The notes beneath the pieces were generated by a model that searched no databases, had not been told where the DNA came from, and saw only the letters and a list, made by a program, of their open reading frames with translations. From Sphagnum magellanicum (Eukaryota > Streptophyta > Sphagnopsida > Sphagnales > Sphagnaceae), in NCBI GenBank assembly GCA_021904315.1, contig CM038925.1:4962501-5026500 (forward strand): 64,000 nt of DNA. The letters run 5' to 3'. The translations under genes and the position numbers were made by a program. Positions 1 to 15,158 of this stretch are shown one piece after another. Position 1 is the first letter of the stretch. Each line of letters begins with the position of its first letter.

Positions 1-1597
1 CTCTTCTTGCAAATCTATGCTCCATATTTTTTCCCTCACATGTTCTTTAATATAGGAAGCTCTTCAATGCAAATTGTTCTTAATACAAATTTCTCCACAA
101 AAATACATTTCAAGAAGATGTCCTAATTGACATTATGATCTTTTCAATGCACTAGTCTTGCATCCTATACTCCATAAACCCTAAACCAGTAAATGTGTAA
201 CAAAACAAAAAATACTAAAAAATGGTACAAAGATGTGATTATGCTTTTATTGTTCAAATTGCACAATAGAATATGGGTGCCCAATGCATGTTGATGAAAA
301 TTGAAGGTGGATGATTTTCATCATTGTGAAAATGTGTGAAAATATTTAGTGAAATATAAAAATAATAAAAAATTAATGTTGAATTTAGTTTTTGAAAATT
401 AATTAAATATTTGATAATGGACTGTCAAATTGGCCAAGGTATTACAAAATTAGCTTGTTGCCTTACCCTTTATTTTAAAGAAAATTTAGTAAGCTGTTTT
501 GCAAAGCTAATGCATGTCATCGAAGAGGGATGCAATTATTAGGGTTAATTCAAAACCTTTCACGAACTAGTCGAATACTAAAATGGGTGTTCATTCACCA
601 TCATGGTGGCAAAGTTGAAGGACTTGTTAGAATTTATTTCCATACATGCAATAGTTCTAGTTGGGAAACTTATTTATTTTAGCCATCAAATGTCCAAAAT
701 GTTGAATTGGACATTATAAATACCATTTTAAAATAACATTGGTTTACATTTTTTACTTATATGATGAGTTATATATAATTATATAATAATGCTTTACTTG
801 GGTTGGAAAGTTTTTGAAAGAATATAACTCAAGATAGATTTGGAAAATAATGATAAGATCAAACTATCTAATAACTCAAAAAATTCATATTACTTTTATT
901 GAATGGGCCACATACCCACGTTGAAACATTGGCACATACCATTGGTCATAGTTTGGAAAATTTAATGAACTTAACAAGCAATAACTTGATTTGCCTATCA
1001 AACTTTTTGATGTTCTATCAATCCCATCGTTAGTGTGCTCTTTTGAGTCTTGGGTCAATCAATGATCATGTTGAGAAATTGTGTTAGTGTGCTCTTTTGA
1101 GTGTTGGGTCAATGATCATGTTGAGAAATTGTGAGATAAATCGAAGAGAATTCAACAAAAACTTTTTGATTTGACATATGGTGATAAGAGAAACCACCAC
1201 TTGTGACATGAGTTATATTGCATTTTCCAAACTTCCAAGGAGCTCCTCAATGGCCACATGTTGTTATTCTAAGAGGTTTTGAAGAAGAGAATTGCAATTC
1301 AAAAACCTATCTAACATTTGAGCAATCATAAGAACAACTTGTTGAGGAATAGATGCAAGTCAACGACGATGTTCATTATCTAGAATTTGGTCACTAGATT
1401 GGATGCATGGACATTACATATGGAAGGAACTATTATTGGTGCATTTGGATTGAAATCCTTTAACAAAGACATATTGGTTGAAAACAAGTTGGACTACCAT
1501 AGGTTGGAAAGATTTCAAGCTTTACAAACTTGAAAACCACTTGCTTGATGTGAGGAATCTAATCTTTAAAAGGATAGCCACTTGCTATCACACTTTA

Positions 1598-1632
1598 ACA
1601 AAACAAAACAAAACAAAACAAAACAAAACAAA
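1598..1632. repeat. (AAAAC)n microsatellite
   Basis: About seven perfect copies of the pentamer AAAAC in a row. Simple sequence repeat with no gene nearby. Confidence 0.9.
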
Positions 1633-3133
1633 CTGAGACATGAATTTGAACATCAATCTCGCTTTATGAAGGTGGTGGTGGTCCATGAGACTTGGAGGAC
1701 ACCACTACTATGCAAAGGGGGGGAAATGAAACATGAGGGTAAATACTAAATACTAAACCACGAATGAGAGAATACTCCTTTAATTATTATTTTCCTTTGT
1801 AGAGATTTTATTTTTTATTTTAAATTATTTATTTATTATTTTTTGGGCAGGCAACATGATTCGGGCGGGAAAAAATTTCCCCCAATGAGTGACTTAAGAT
1901 TTGTTGCTAAATGGGCATGCCAATCATATGATACGGATTATGGACCCTCTTATTTCAACCTCGCACTACCTACCTACCTAGTTAACTATCTATGTAAGTG
2001 GGTTAAGTATGTAAGGAATGTAAGTGGGTTCCAATTCCTTAGCTAACCATGGTGGTTAGCTTAGTTGCATTTTTTTTTCCCGCCCCCTCTACTTACCTAC
2101 TAACAACCAACAAGTGGGTTGTTAGTAGGTAGGTAGTAAAAACAGCTTTTACCTATGTATAAACCATCTACTTACCTAGTAGTTACCTATTTTCCTATCT
2201 ACCGACCTTTATTAGATACCTATATAAAAGACCTAGAGAATTGGGTTACCAAAGTTAAACCAAATATTAACTCAGATGAGGTTCATCCATAACTGAGTAA
2301 TAAACTACCATCCAGTGGATGGTGCACTGGTGGGGGGGGGGGGGGTTGCTGGTTCACTCTGGCCGTTTCCTATACCCTACAACACTCAACTTAGGAATCG
2401 GGGTTGAGGGAATCGTACAAATTCGGGGAGGAAGGGGTCCGGAATAGGAATACCATAGTCTAGGGTCAATTTTCACATTGAAAAAATGAATAATTATTTA
2501 AAAAAAATTTAATTCGTTTAATTTTTATAAAAAATTATTATTAAAATTTCCATCCTCTATTATGATATCATTGTCATATGAGTAATGAAATTATTTAGAG
2601 TGTAAACCTATGATAATTATGATATAATTATGATGATTTTCAACTTTTCAAGTCCCTATTTTCACAAAGATTTGTTTCACTATTTTGAAATTTATTTAAT
2701 GACAAAGCTAACCTTAGGGTAAGGTTGTACGAATTACGAGAGGGCAAAAGAAGGCCACCTTATCATGTGTTTGCCCTTTACGGATAACCATTCTATAGAA
2801 GAGCAAAAAGGCTATATAAGTTACGAACTTGGCCGGAACTTGTGGTATGGAACATTCTCATACCCAAGGTGTGAAAAGACGTCGGCTATGGGAAATTTTT
2901 TCTCACCGCAATTGATAATAAGAGTCCAAGTCCTAGGGCTTTTTTTGGGAATATTCTTCCTAACCCAAGGGTCTTGTTTGTGGTTATGAAGAATATTTCC
3001 AAAAGCCTCCTGGGGCTATTTGACCCTTGGTAATGAAATATTCCCATTACTAGGGTCAAGAGAGCCTTGGGGTTAAAAAAGATTCCATACCATGGTTGTA
3101 GGTTGACACATTCTCCTAATGGGTAGGTCGGTT

Positions 3134-3156
3134 GGGTAGGGTAGGGTAGGGTAGGG
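3134..3156. repeat. (TAGGG)n short array
   Basis: Four to five tandem copies of GGGTA. It resembles a telomere-like pentamer but lacks one T or A of the plant TTTAGGG unit, so it is probably a local simple repeat. Confidence 0.7.
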
Positions 3157-3299
3157 AAGTTTATTTAAAAATAAAATAAAATACACTGGCGACACTTGGG
3201 GTGAATTTAAAAAAATTTCTTTATAAGAAAAAGTGGTTTTGGGGGGATCTTATGTGGCCACATTTCGAAAAAGAATTAGAAAAAGCACCTGATTATTTC

Positions 3300-3440
3300 T
3301 TTTGGCACATTAAATTAAGTAGGTAGCCAAATAAACATAGAGGGATGCTTAGATTTTTGTACTCATAATTCATTCATAGCCAAATTTGACTAAGCCTTTT
3401 TATGGATGATGGCCACCTTATACATCACAAAATTGCTAAA
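3300..3440 (+). repeat. Dispersed repeat, copy 1
   Basis: It carries the family signature: a TAGCCAAA...ATAGA(A/G)GG block, then about 50 bases later ATAGCCAAATTTGRCTAA, then a GATSRTSRCCA-like tail. The second block is close to a palindrome (GCCAAATTTGGC). At least six relatives occur in this window in both orientations. Confidence 0.55.
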
Positions 3441-3654
3441 AAAAAAACCACTGGACGGGAGCTGGTAATGGGGGTCATGGAAATATGCTGCTTACCAGAT
3501 TTGACCCAGCCTTTTTTCTTTTTCCTTCCCCTACTGAGGAAATTTCGCCAGAAACCGAAATAGAAAATTAAATAAAAATAAAGTGATTTTAGAGGGTTTT
3601 AATAGCCAGAAGTGAGAAAAAAACAGTAAGAAAATTCTCAGATTTCTATATTAA

Positions 3655-3760
3655 GTTTGCAGTGTGTAGCCATAAATATAGAAGGTTGATTAAAGATTTG
3701 TAGTTCATATCTGGTTTATAGCCAGGTCTGGCTAAATCTTCCTAGGTATGATCACTATTT
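3655..3760 (+). repeat. Dispersed repeat, copy 2
   Basis: Same order of blocks as the copy at 3300: GTGTAGCCATAAATATAGAAGG, a spacer, TTATAGCCAGGTCTGGCTAAATC, then a GATCAC tail. It lies about 345 bases downstream in the same orientation, so the two may be a local tandem duplication. Confidence 0.55.
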
Positions 3761-5439
3761 TTTTTCCCCCCCTTAATTCTTCAATGGGGTTTTTTTAAAA
3801 ACATATCTCAAATAGGATCCATTTTAGATATGGCCATTTTGATTTTCAGTTTTTGCAAGAAATGAAAAAAAAAAAATTGAAAATCGTGACTACTTTTTCA
3901 TTTAAAATTAATTTTTCTTGAAAGAAAATTCACCACGTGGCCAATATTGGCAAGGAAAAATAAACAAACACTAGTTTTCATATGCACGAGATTTGCCTCT
4001 TAAGCTACATATGTAGCCCTACCGTTCAACTTTTAAAATATTCGGCACTTTTTATACAAATTGAATATAACATCAACTAATTTGCTCATAATAAAGTTTT
4101 AAACTGAACAAAACCAATAATTAATTTTTTTCAAAAAAATAAATTCATTTTCATATTTTCAAATTATTAATATTTTATGATTTACAATATAGGAAAGTAG
4201 ATATTGTCATATTGTAATATGAAATTATTCAGATCATAGCCTACAATAATTTATGAGGATTCTCCACACCTCAAATTCATATTTTCACAAATATTCATTG
4301 CAAAAATTAAAGGATTATTTAATGACGAATTTGACCCTAGGACCAGTGTTTTTTAAAAATTAAAATTTTTTTTAAATTTTTTTTTTTTTCAAGTTTGTGA
4401 TGTTGCTCAAGTTGGTGTCATGCATAAGAATATTTAGCCAATTTTGGCAATATTCAAAATGTGAAAGTAGAAAAATTCTTAAGAACCCTTTCATGTTGTA
4501 GCAGTGTTTTTTTTTTTTTGTTTTGTTTTCCGACTTTGTGATGTTGCCACCATGGAGATTATCCACAAGGAGATTTAGCCACATTTGGCTATAGAAATTG
4601 ATTAAAATCCCTTTATATCCTGGCTACCTTGCTTGAACAATCTATAGACACATGGCGAATTTTTTTTTTTGCCAAATGGAGAAAATTCGCCACATACACA
4701 ATTTTTTTTTCTTTTTTTGTTTTGGGTTTGTTTTGTAGGCAGTTATGACAGTTTTGGCGAATTTTTAGAAGTTTTATCCTTTTTTTGCGAATTATAATTA
4801 AAAAAAACAGGGAGTTTGTGACAAAATATTCTTTTATTCAAAATACTTTTCGCAAAAAAAAAGGCGAAACTTTCTCACCCAAAAAAAAACCATTGGCTAC
4901 GATAAGGTAGCTAAATAAAAACTCCTTAAATTTTTTTTTTTGAAAAAAAAAGAGAAAAAAAGGCTCTGACTAAGTTGGGATGCGATGACTTCTTTTTTTT
5001 AAAAATATTTTTCGCAGAAAAATGGTGAAACTTCGCGCCACAAAAAGAAAAAAAGAAAAAAAAAAAGGCTATGATAAAGGTAGCTAATAAAACTACCCCC
5101 TTCCCACGCACTCACTCACTCAGTTCGGAGGAGGATCCGACGATGATTCATTTAGGTTCCGAAAATTATCACGTTTGTTTGCTGCCCAAAAACAAGCATA
5201 AAACAAACATATCCTCCTCGGAATAGCTGATTCGTCCAATTTTGTATCACACGATCAAGGAAATCCAGCAACACTCCACGGGAGACAGACACCTTGGCCA
5301 CTCTCCTACCCACCCACCGACCTTTGGACTTTCGACTCCAGACCAACGGACGTTTGCTTTCTAGCTTGCTGTCTAGCGGTCGCCGTACCCCTTCACGCAG
5401 GCTTTTCGTTGTCCTGCTTTGCAAGATCCGCCTTCTTCT

Positions 5440-5520
5440 TTCTTTGTGAGGCCGAAGAGAGAGAGAAAGACACGAAGAGGACGCCGCTGAGTCCGAGAGA
5501 GAGAGAGAGTGCGCAGGCGC
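5440..5520 (+). promoter_or_regulatory. GA-rich promoter/leader region of the GGPPS gene
   Basis: Two short GA tracts lie in a locally GC- and CpG-richer stretch (about 5100-5800), in contrast to the AT-rich surroundings. GA/CT tracts are common around plant transcription starts. No convincing TATA box is visible, and the exact start site is unknown. Confidence 0.4.
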
Positions 5521-5745
5521 GCGGATGCATGTATATGTGGTCGTGCGTGCGCGCTTGCTTCACAAAGAAGGCTACTATATCGGCATTGCGAGAGTAGAAT
5601 CCAGTCTCGGTCATTGTGTGAAGACGTCTCTCTGTTGTTGCTGAGATCGGTATGTAGCAATAGACTCTCTATCTGACTCTTTCGTGGACAAGAAGGTACT
5701 CTGCCTCCGTACTGTGTGCGCTTTTCTCTCAGCTCCTCCATAAAG

Positions 5746-5790
5746 GAAGAAGAAGAAGAAGAAGAAGAAGAAGAAGCAGCAGCAGCAGCA
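5746..5790 (+). repeat. (GAA)n(GCA)n microsatellite in the GGPPS 5' leader
   Basis: About ten GAA triplets run directly into about five GCA triplets. The tract ends roughly 15 bases before the chosen GGPPS start codon and is probably transcribed in the leader. Its length is likely to vary between individuals. Confidence 0.85.
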
Positions 5791-5798
5791 GGAGGTAG

Positions 5799-7653
<1,855 letters not shown>

Positions 7654-9888
7654 AGGGTATGTGGTTGGTCTTCTATACTCATTGCTGTGATACTTTTGGA
7701 GGGAAGTTGTGAAGTCATGAATGGTATGTTTGCAGTCAGGGCCTGTGGGTGACTGATGGGGTGCAATGTGAGTGCTTCAAATATGTACCACAATCTCTTC
7801 TGGGGGTCTCTCACACCTGTTGCTAGATAGTAGCTGCTTGGAGAACTCACAGGTAGATCCAAATCTGAACAATTTTTTTCACAATTGTATATTAGCATGA
7901 ACATTGCTTCATCCCTTTTGTGATGGGTGAGGTTCAAGCATCATCATTTACATTGAAGTAAAGGAGAATCTGCATGGTAAGGGGCTGCTATGTTGGCTTA
8001 TCATGCAATATAATGCCCTTTACTAGTGCACGTATGGTGAACACCACTATTGAATCATTCATTCTCCCCAACCAAATGTGTTCTTATTTCTGTGTTCCCT
8101 CACTTTGTGGAGAGTGAACTAGGTCATGCATCCTCTCCCTTGAGTCTAAAGTTTGTGGGTTTGACTTGAACTGCATATGGAAAGAAATCCCGAATCTCAT
8201 AGTCAACTTAGTCATTCATAATAAGATTCTGTTTCAATGACCATGGCTGACAGTTGTGGAGGTGGAAGCCACTGAAGAAGCCATGGTTCTGTGTTGTGCA
8301 CATTAATAGCTTACACAAGTTGGTGCTGCATGATGCTTTTGAGCATTTGCTAACATGTGGTATCTTAGTTTGCCCATCCATTTAGAGCTGGAAAGACCTG
8401 TTGGCTCATCGTGAACGTTGGCACTATCTGTAAGTTTCACAAAACTTGCTAAAAACTTACTCATGACCTTTTGAGTCTAATCTCTTTTACACACAATATC
8501 TTCATTTTGAATTCCCAACTATATCAACTTGTTTGGCTTAAGAGAAAAAGAATGTTGCCAAACCATGGTTTCAGCCACAACCTCTAAGTTAAACTCATAT
8601 TCTATGAATGACATATCATGGGCCATCACTTGCCTTACAAGTAGATCAACAAGAGAATTTGCATCAAGATCTATGGATTGTGCAAAGAGAACTTGAATCA
8701 AGATCCAAACTTCAACAAGAGAAATTGAGTCTATTGGATTGTCCAATGTGTGTGATCATCTCTAGTTGTTTAGAGTCTTTAGAAAGCAAGCTGGCAATTT
8801 GCTGCCTACAATTATTTGTTCATTATTGTGTCTGGCTCTTGAAACCCAATGCATGATTTGTGGAGGCCCTATTTTGTTGCATGCTATGGCAAACTGTTTT
8901 CAAAACCTCACCAGAAGTTCAATCAAACCGACAAAAAAAAACTAAAAACCTTCAGTTCCCTTCAAAATCAAGAACCACACATGATGCGTCTCAGTTGCAA
9001 AGCATATATTCCAGTGTTGTGCTAATGCATTCCAGCGAGGTCTTTCAAGCCTAGCAACTAAGACCAGTGACCACCTTACAACCAGGTCATGGGATCAATC
9101 CTTGCTACTTAGTTGGGTGAGATTTGGCAACTGTTAGGATCAAGCACTACCCACCAATTGCAGTAATGCCTATTAATGCCTGCTGCCTGAAACTTTAAAC
9201 CTACCCATATAAAGAGCTGTTGTCCTGAGAAATAATAATAAGTACATCAAATCCTCAAGAACGAAGAGAAGGAAGGGAGTTCAGGAAAGAGAAGTTGCCA
9301 GGGGAAGCACCTTTTTCTTGAGCTTCTTGAGATTTCTTTAAGGAAGAATTATTGGTGATGGGTGCAGTTTGTTCAGCCCTACTAGAGGTTGGTGAGGTAG
9401 TAATAAAATCAGGACTTGTAAAGGATTTTTGGGTTTATAGCTAGCTACCCCTCACCCATTGCTATTGAAGAGCTGAAAGCTATATAAACTGAGAGGCTTC
9501 TTAAAACTCTCATCACCTGGGCCGATCATTATCATTGGCTAATAAAACACAGCCATTTCCTTTTACTGTAGCTCTCTTGCAATTGTCTGTAGCACTTGTC
9601 TCTACCTCAAGAGCAACTTGCCACTACGAGAAAAAGTTGTGAGCGCACCCATGAACTAATTAATGTGATTCACACTATGCTATGTCCCCCCCACATAGAT
9701 AGTACATGAACTACAAAGGAGTGAGACACTTGTCAACTCTTGATTGTATGTGTCCCCAATTTCATCCCCTATAATCTGTTTACTTGCAGGCTTTATATCC
9801 ATGCAATCACAAGCTTTATGAAGGTTGAGATTCCAACATGTGGAACCATTGACTATATAATTAATCTAGAAATTGGATAAGTAAGGGT
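7654..9888. other. GGPPS 3' region and intergenic DNA
   Basis: The first few hundred bases are probably 3' UTR, but no clear polyadenylation signal stands out. The rest is unremarkable unique-looking sequence with no recognisable gene. A stretch near 9060-9120 contains a GGGATCAATCC-like box B and could be an old SINE fragment. Confidence 0.4.
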
Positions 9889-10406
9889 CTCTTTCCATTA
9901 GAATGCTGCCATGAGAGAGCTACAAAACAGTATGTATGTTGTCATCATAAGAGAGCATAAGGGAAAGGTACTGAAGTAGAGTCCTGTTGCTTGCTAGCTG
10001 CATGGTAGAGTGCTGCCATGAGAGAGCTACAAAACAGTATGTATGTTGTCATCATAAGAGAGCATAAGGGAAAGGTACTCAAGTAGAGTCCTGTTGCTTG
10101 CTAGCTGCATGGACGAGCACTTCCCATTGGAGAGTTGCAACTGGGCTGGAAGTATGCAGGTGAAGTAATTAGTGTTAGCAAAATTTCCCATGCAGGGAAC
10201 TTTTCTACAGATCTACATGTTCTCCATTTTTTTGTGGACAGATGTCACCTTCTAATGATTCATAATTTGCCTCACACCTCCACACAACTATGCATTTGGT
10301 CAATGCTTGACATGTAAAGCTGCAAAGTATATGTGATCCATCACATGTAATGGGAAGCTATATTGTAAGGGAGAAATTTGTGATCACTGCAGCCTAATGG
10401 AAAGAG
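9889..10406. mobile_element. MITE-like element, copy A
   Basis: The ends are a perfect 13-base inverted pair: CTCTTTCCATTAG at the left and CTAATGGAAAGAG at the right. Internal segments such as CATTGGAGAGYTGCAA and CAATGCTTGA recur in the same order in the element at 52368-52733, so the two are diverged members of one family. No coding capacity. A perfect 107-base internal duplication accounts for the greater length. No clear target-site duplication was found. The superfamily is not recognised. Confidence 0.6.
9904..10113. repeat. 107-bp tandem duplication
   Basis: Two adjacent copies start at 9904 and 10011 and differ at only one or two positions, implying a recent local duplication inside the MITE-like element. 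Both begin TGCTGCCATGAGAG and end CTAGCTGCATGG. Confidence 0.9.
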
Positions 10407-10559
10407 GGCTTAAGCAATGTGTGTTTTTCGGGTGAAATTTTGTCAAATTTCTACCTGAAAATATAATTTTGACTTATATACAGGATTTTCCATGGAATAG
10501 TGACCCAAATTTGCCAGATTTCAAAATTTTTTTGGGGTGAAGATGGCCAGATTTTTATG

Positions 10560-10630
10560 ATAAGGTCTAGTAGGTAGCCAAGAATATAGAAGGATTCTGG
10601 TTTTTTTCTACTTTCATATCTAATGTGCAG
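10560..10630 (+). repeat. Dispersed repeat, partial copy 3
   Basis: GTAGGTAGCCAAGAATATAG followed by AAGGATTCTGGTTTTT matches the first block of the family seen at 3300, 14040, 18320 and 18745. The second half is missing or diverged, being replaced by the tandem repeat that follows. Confidence 0.5.
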
Positions 10631-10641
10631 CATAGCAAAAA

Positions 10642-11150
10642 GCACAGCAAAGCCTAACACCTGGGTGTGGTGGAGCCTCACAAAAGGCACAGCAAAGCCC
10701 AACACCTCGGTGTCAAGCCTGGCAAAAGGCACAGCAAAGCCTAAGAGCATCTCCAGTAGCTCACTGGAAAATAGCCTGCACGTCATGTTTTCACATTCAA
10801 ATATTTTGTGTTAAATGTTTTTCCGTCCCCACCCCTAAACTTGTAAAATACTAAACATTATACAGTGAGAAATCATGTAAAGATCACACATGGGGCCAAT
10901 TAGTGTGACCAGTCGATCGGTAAATAGTAAGCGTGTTGGCTCAACTAGCATCATGGTTTTTTTGAAACCCCGGTATGTGGCAACAATTTGGTGTACCCAC
11001 ACCCACTTTCACACCACTTTGATGTATTGCTTGATCTAAAAGTGGCGTGCAGGCTCGTTTCCAGCGAACAGGTGGAGATGCTCTAACACCTGGATGATGT
11101 TGAGGCTGGCAAAAGGCACAATAAAGCCTAACATTTAACACCTGCTGGTG
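10642..11150. repeat. 42-45 bp tandem repeat, interrupted by a MITE
   Basis: Units share GGCACAGCAAAGCCTAACACC and start near 10642, 10687 and 10729, with a further related unit after 11086. The third unit is split at its CCTAACACC by the insertion at 10745-11083, so the uninterrupted sister units show the empty site. Confidence 0.75.
10745..11083. mobile_element. PIF/Harbinger-type MITE
   Basis: A 339-base element with terminal inverted repeats GAGCATCTCCA...TGGAGATGCTC-type (left GAGCATCTCCAGTAGCTC; the right end, read in reverse, is GAGCATCTCCACCTGTTC). It is flanked on both sides by TAA, the 3-bp duplication of PIF/Harbinger transposons. The insertion point lies inside one unit of a short tandem repeat whose other units read CCTAACACC uninterrupted. 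It has no transposase and is non-autonomous. Confidence 0.8.
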
Positions 11151-14039
11151 ATCGGCAAGTGGTCAAGTTTTAGGTTGCTCTTAGTAGTCTCTGACCTTTT
11201 ACAGCCCAGCTTCAGTTTTCTGAGTGCGAGGTTGAGAAAAAGTACATAACTAATCTTGCATGTATGTATGTGAGAGTAAATAACTAATCTTGCATGTATG
11301 TATGTGAGAGTTGCAAGGCTGAGGAGGGGTGGACCTGCTCTTATAACATTTTTTTTTTTAAAATTTTTTTGTTGGGGGGGGGCGCTTCTTAATACTATAG
11401 AAACTTTTCAGGTTGGGCAATAATAAAATAATTTTTGAAAGTGTTGATTTTGAAAAGAAAAATCTGTTTGAAATGCCGAAATATAATGAAATCACAATGA
11501 AGGGAAAAATTGAAAAATTGGTTTCATCATGTTAGAGGTTTAGAGTCTAGAGAACTTACCAAAGAAGCTACCTACATTTATTGTCAAAGTTTCATAAATT
11601 ATTTTGTTTATTTTGCGGGAGTGAAATTTGAAAAATAAAATAATTATTTTATTTAGCATTCAGATGTCAAACCTGTAAAAGGTGTTTGCGGCATTTGTTT
11701 GATCTATAAATTCTGTCATCAGCCTTTTGGGGGATGGGCAGAGGGAGTGGTAGCAGAGGAGGTTTCAGTTTTTCATTGACTTATCAACCAGTTGCCCTTG
11801 TGAGCAAGGAATAACACATGACAATGACTTACATGAACCAAGTCTCAAGAATAACTTAAGCATTTCATTGGGAAAACAAAAACATTTGTGTTCTGGTTCT
11901 TTGAATGCGGATCAACAATACAGAACATTTTGAGAATCCCATCAGAAACACAACAATTGGGGAAACGAATAATCTAAACCCAAAAAAATAGATCCCGCAA
12001 ATGTTCATTGTCTATTAAGTTACTATAAAACCATTGCACCCATGTGGTGAGCCACTTCCTCACCACATGGAGCTCATGGGTCACTCACATGGATCTCAAT
12101 TATCTTGAAATAATTAACTGGGCTTGCAATGAACGCAATCACCTAAACACACAAAAGGAGTTATGAGTCTTTGCACAATCATGAAACCAAGCAAAAAGAA
12201 GAAGAAGAAGAAGAAGAACAACAACAATTTGTGTCTTTACGCAATCACCTAACTACTCAAGCCAACGAAGTCTTGACATGCACAATTTGCGTGTTCATCG
12301 TCATCCTCATGGTGAATCTTAAAAACATTAAAACAATGGAAGATACAATCTTCTTCACCCATGGGGAGGAGGAAACAAGCAAATCTCTTGTTCATCATCC
12401 ATCAAAACACTCCTATTCCAAACATGATATTCTGACCTTTTTTGGCTTACAAGATCACCATGTGGATGATATTGGTCATGATGAGATAGATGTCCATGTG
12501 ACTTGAATCTTCCTCACCACCAACATTAGTCCTACCATTTTCTCTCTCCCATGAATTTCTCTCTCCCATGAAGAAGACGAAGAACAAGAAGGAAGAAAAA
12601 GAGAAAGAAAAAGAAGGCCATGTTGATGAAGAAGTTATGTTTGTTGGTTCAGGATGTTCAAGAATAGATACATACAATTTGTGTTTTTTCTTTGTTCTTT
12701 GTGGAATTTTGTGATGTACCCACTCTGGCGATTGATCATCCACAAGGGGAATTAGCCGAATGTGAGTGACTACATGTCAGAGAGGAAAGTAGAAAAAACA
12801 TTAAGAATCCTACACAAAACAACTTTGTTAATGCTCCCATGACATCTTATTATCGACCAATTTCTGGAACTACAGGATCACATAATATATTGGACAGACC
12901 TTGATTCATGGGTTTTTGTTGTGGTAGGTAAGAGGAAACTTGTTCCAATTTTCAAAGCATGCTTAGATTTGGGGCATCCACCACCCACTCTAGTGCTTAT
13001 TCATCAAGGAGCTATAGTCCTGGGCGGTGGTAAAATAATGAGGTCATGTTTGTGAGGGTGGGAGATGAGAGAAGGCTTTTACTTGGCATTCAAAGTTTTT
13101 TAGATTAATTTTGAAACTTCATGGAGAACACACGGGCATAGTGGTAAAGAATACTAAGAATAAGTGAGGGATCATGGAAGCTTAAGATTTGGGACTATAT
13201 TTGTTGAAGGTTATTGCAAGACACTAAACAATTCTAAATGGACTCTGGCTGGTGCTCATTTCTTTGCATCCTTTTTTGCAGCCTACATAGAACTGTGTCA
13301 TTCTGCATGTTCTGAGAGGTAGAAAAAAAACAATCCATATGTTTTGTGAGATGTGCATGTTCTATTGTCCTAGAGGAGTTTCAAGCTCACAACAAACAAA
13401 CAAACAAACAAACATCTTCCCAATACATTTAGGGGCTTGGTGATGAGAATCAAGTATTATTAGCTAAATGCCCCTTGAACAACATTGAGGCTTTGGCGGG
13501 TGTGAGGAACAAGTTTCAATTGTGACCCATGACCTACTAAACTGCATTTTTGTATGTTTGAAAGATCACAAAGGAAGCATAATAGTTTAAATTGTCATAA
13601 TTTTTTAAGAATATTTTCCATTAATTGCAAAGTTTACATGCTCAAAACTTGATACAAATTTTTTAAAAAATTGCATGTTCAAAGCACTCAAAGCCGGCAC
13701 ATTGTAGGTACAGAGGCCCTTAGGAAAGGGTTATGGTGTCAAACAACTTTAGGAATAAATATGGCATGCAAATGAGGGCCCAGTTTTTCTCCTTTTGAGG
13801 GATGTGGGGGTGGTGGTGGTGAGCCCATGGATTTTGGGATTTTGCTGTTCTCCTCATGTTCCCACCATGTTTTCAGTGTGTTCTTCAATGTGTTTACAAT
13901 GTAGCATGACACTTTACCTTAAATGAACTTTGTCCAAAGTTTTGGACCAAAAATGCTCAAAGTTGGCCCCAAGTTTTTTCAGCCCTGACTCCTAGTAGTA
14001 ATGAGGGCCCTGAGAGCATTATACACTCATCAGTGTTAT

Positions 14040-14165
14040 TCTTCAGGAATTTTGGTTTGTAGCCAAAGTGGGCAATCATGGAAGATTTTGCCAAGTCTGG
14101 CTACAAACCAGAAATAGAGTATAAATCTTTAATCATCCTTCTATATTTTTAGCTGCACAAAGTAC
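14040..14165 (-). repeat. Dispersed repeat, copy 4 (inverted)
   Basis: Read on the minus strand it has the same block order as the copy at 3655: AAAAATATAGAAGGATGATT, AAAGATTTATACTC, CTGGTTTGTAGCCAG, then CTTGGCAAAATCTTCC. This is the best match between two copies in the window. Confidence 0.6.
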
Positions 14166-15158
14166 ACAAATCTGGTGATTTTTACTTTTTATTCTTTCCC
14201 CTCACTTCTAGGGACTGAAACCTTGTAAATTCACTTCTTTTTAAAAAAAATAATTTCTAGTTTTTTAATTTCATTTTTTTGGTGAAATTTTGCCTGTAAA
14301 AAAAGTTGGATTTTTTAGGATCTAAGATTTCACAAGAACACCACCTTTAAGTGCTGAAGGGTGATGGGTTGTGACCAGTGTTGGACAGTTCTCACTTTTT
14401 TAAAAACAATTCTTCTTCATCAAGCATCCTTTCCAATAGTAGGTATGTATGTGACCACATTTATAATCAAGGCAAAAAAGGGTATCATTTCAACAACCAT
14501 TGCAGCTAATACTTAAAACAAAAGTGAAAGATCCCAAAATCATGCAACCAATGAAAGGGTCTTTCAAATAGAATATTTGGGGCCCCAATGGCATTGTGGT
14601 AGGAGAGAGAGAGAGAGAGATTTATTTATTTATAAGGTGACTAATTAAGGAATTTTTTAGAAGCTCAGGTGATATAGTTCTAACAAGGCCTTGGGTTAAC
14701 TAGAACCTACACTGGCACCATGGTAGACACTGAAACCCCCAATTTTTGGGGGAATTTTTTCTGAATTAACTTCATAAAAATTTCCAATCCTGGCAGGATC
14801 TTCAAGCCCAAATTTAAACATTTCCAAGGTTAAAATATAGCCTCTTAGAGTTCTGACTCAAGAAGGTGAAGGTGGACTCAGCAGGGGCGAATGAGCACCT
14901 ACACTTGGTAGGTCCACCTTTTTGAATAAGGCCTTGTAGAATTAAATAATAAACTGAGGAAATGTTAAATTTGGACTCAAAGACCTTGATTTAGTCTAAG
15001 GATGGGATATTTCAAATGTTTAGAAGCAACCCAAAAAAGATCGGGGTTTTTGCCATGATACCGGTGTAGTTGTTGGTTCACTATTTTCCTGAGCCAAACC
15101 GGCAAGTATTGACATTTCTTCATCTAATTTTACTGTGCAGGATCGTGTGATGAGCACC

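Larger units (their letters stand above)
1..5100. other. Intergenic, AT-rich repeat DNA
   Basis: No convincing gene. The stretch holds homopolymer runs, degenerate TAGGTAGG-type sequence near 1970-2200, a G-run near 2331, a short TAGGG array and two copies of a dispersed repeat, listed separately. The short open frames here have no recognisable domain, and their codon content matches the background. Confidence 0.6.

Noticed and set aside
12171-12506. 111-aa frame with a Glu/Gln run
   Set aside because: The run is a GAA/CAA triplet repeat; the rest has no domain and no gene context.
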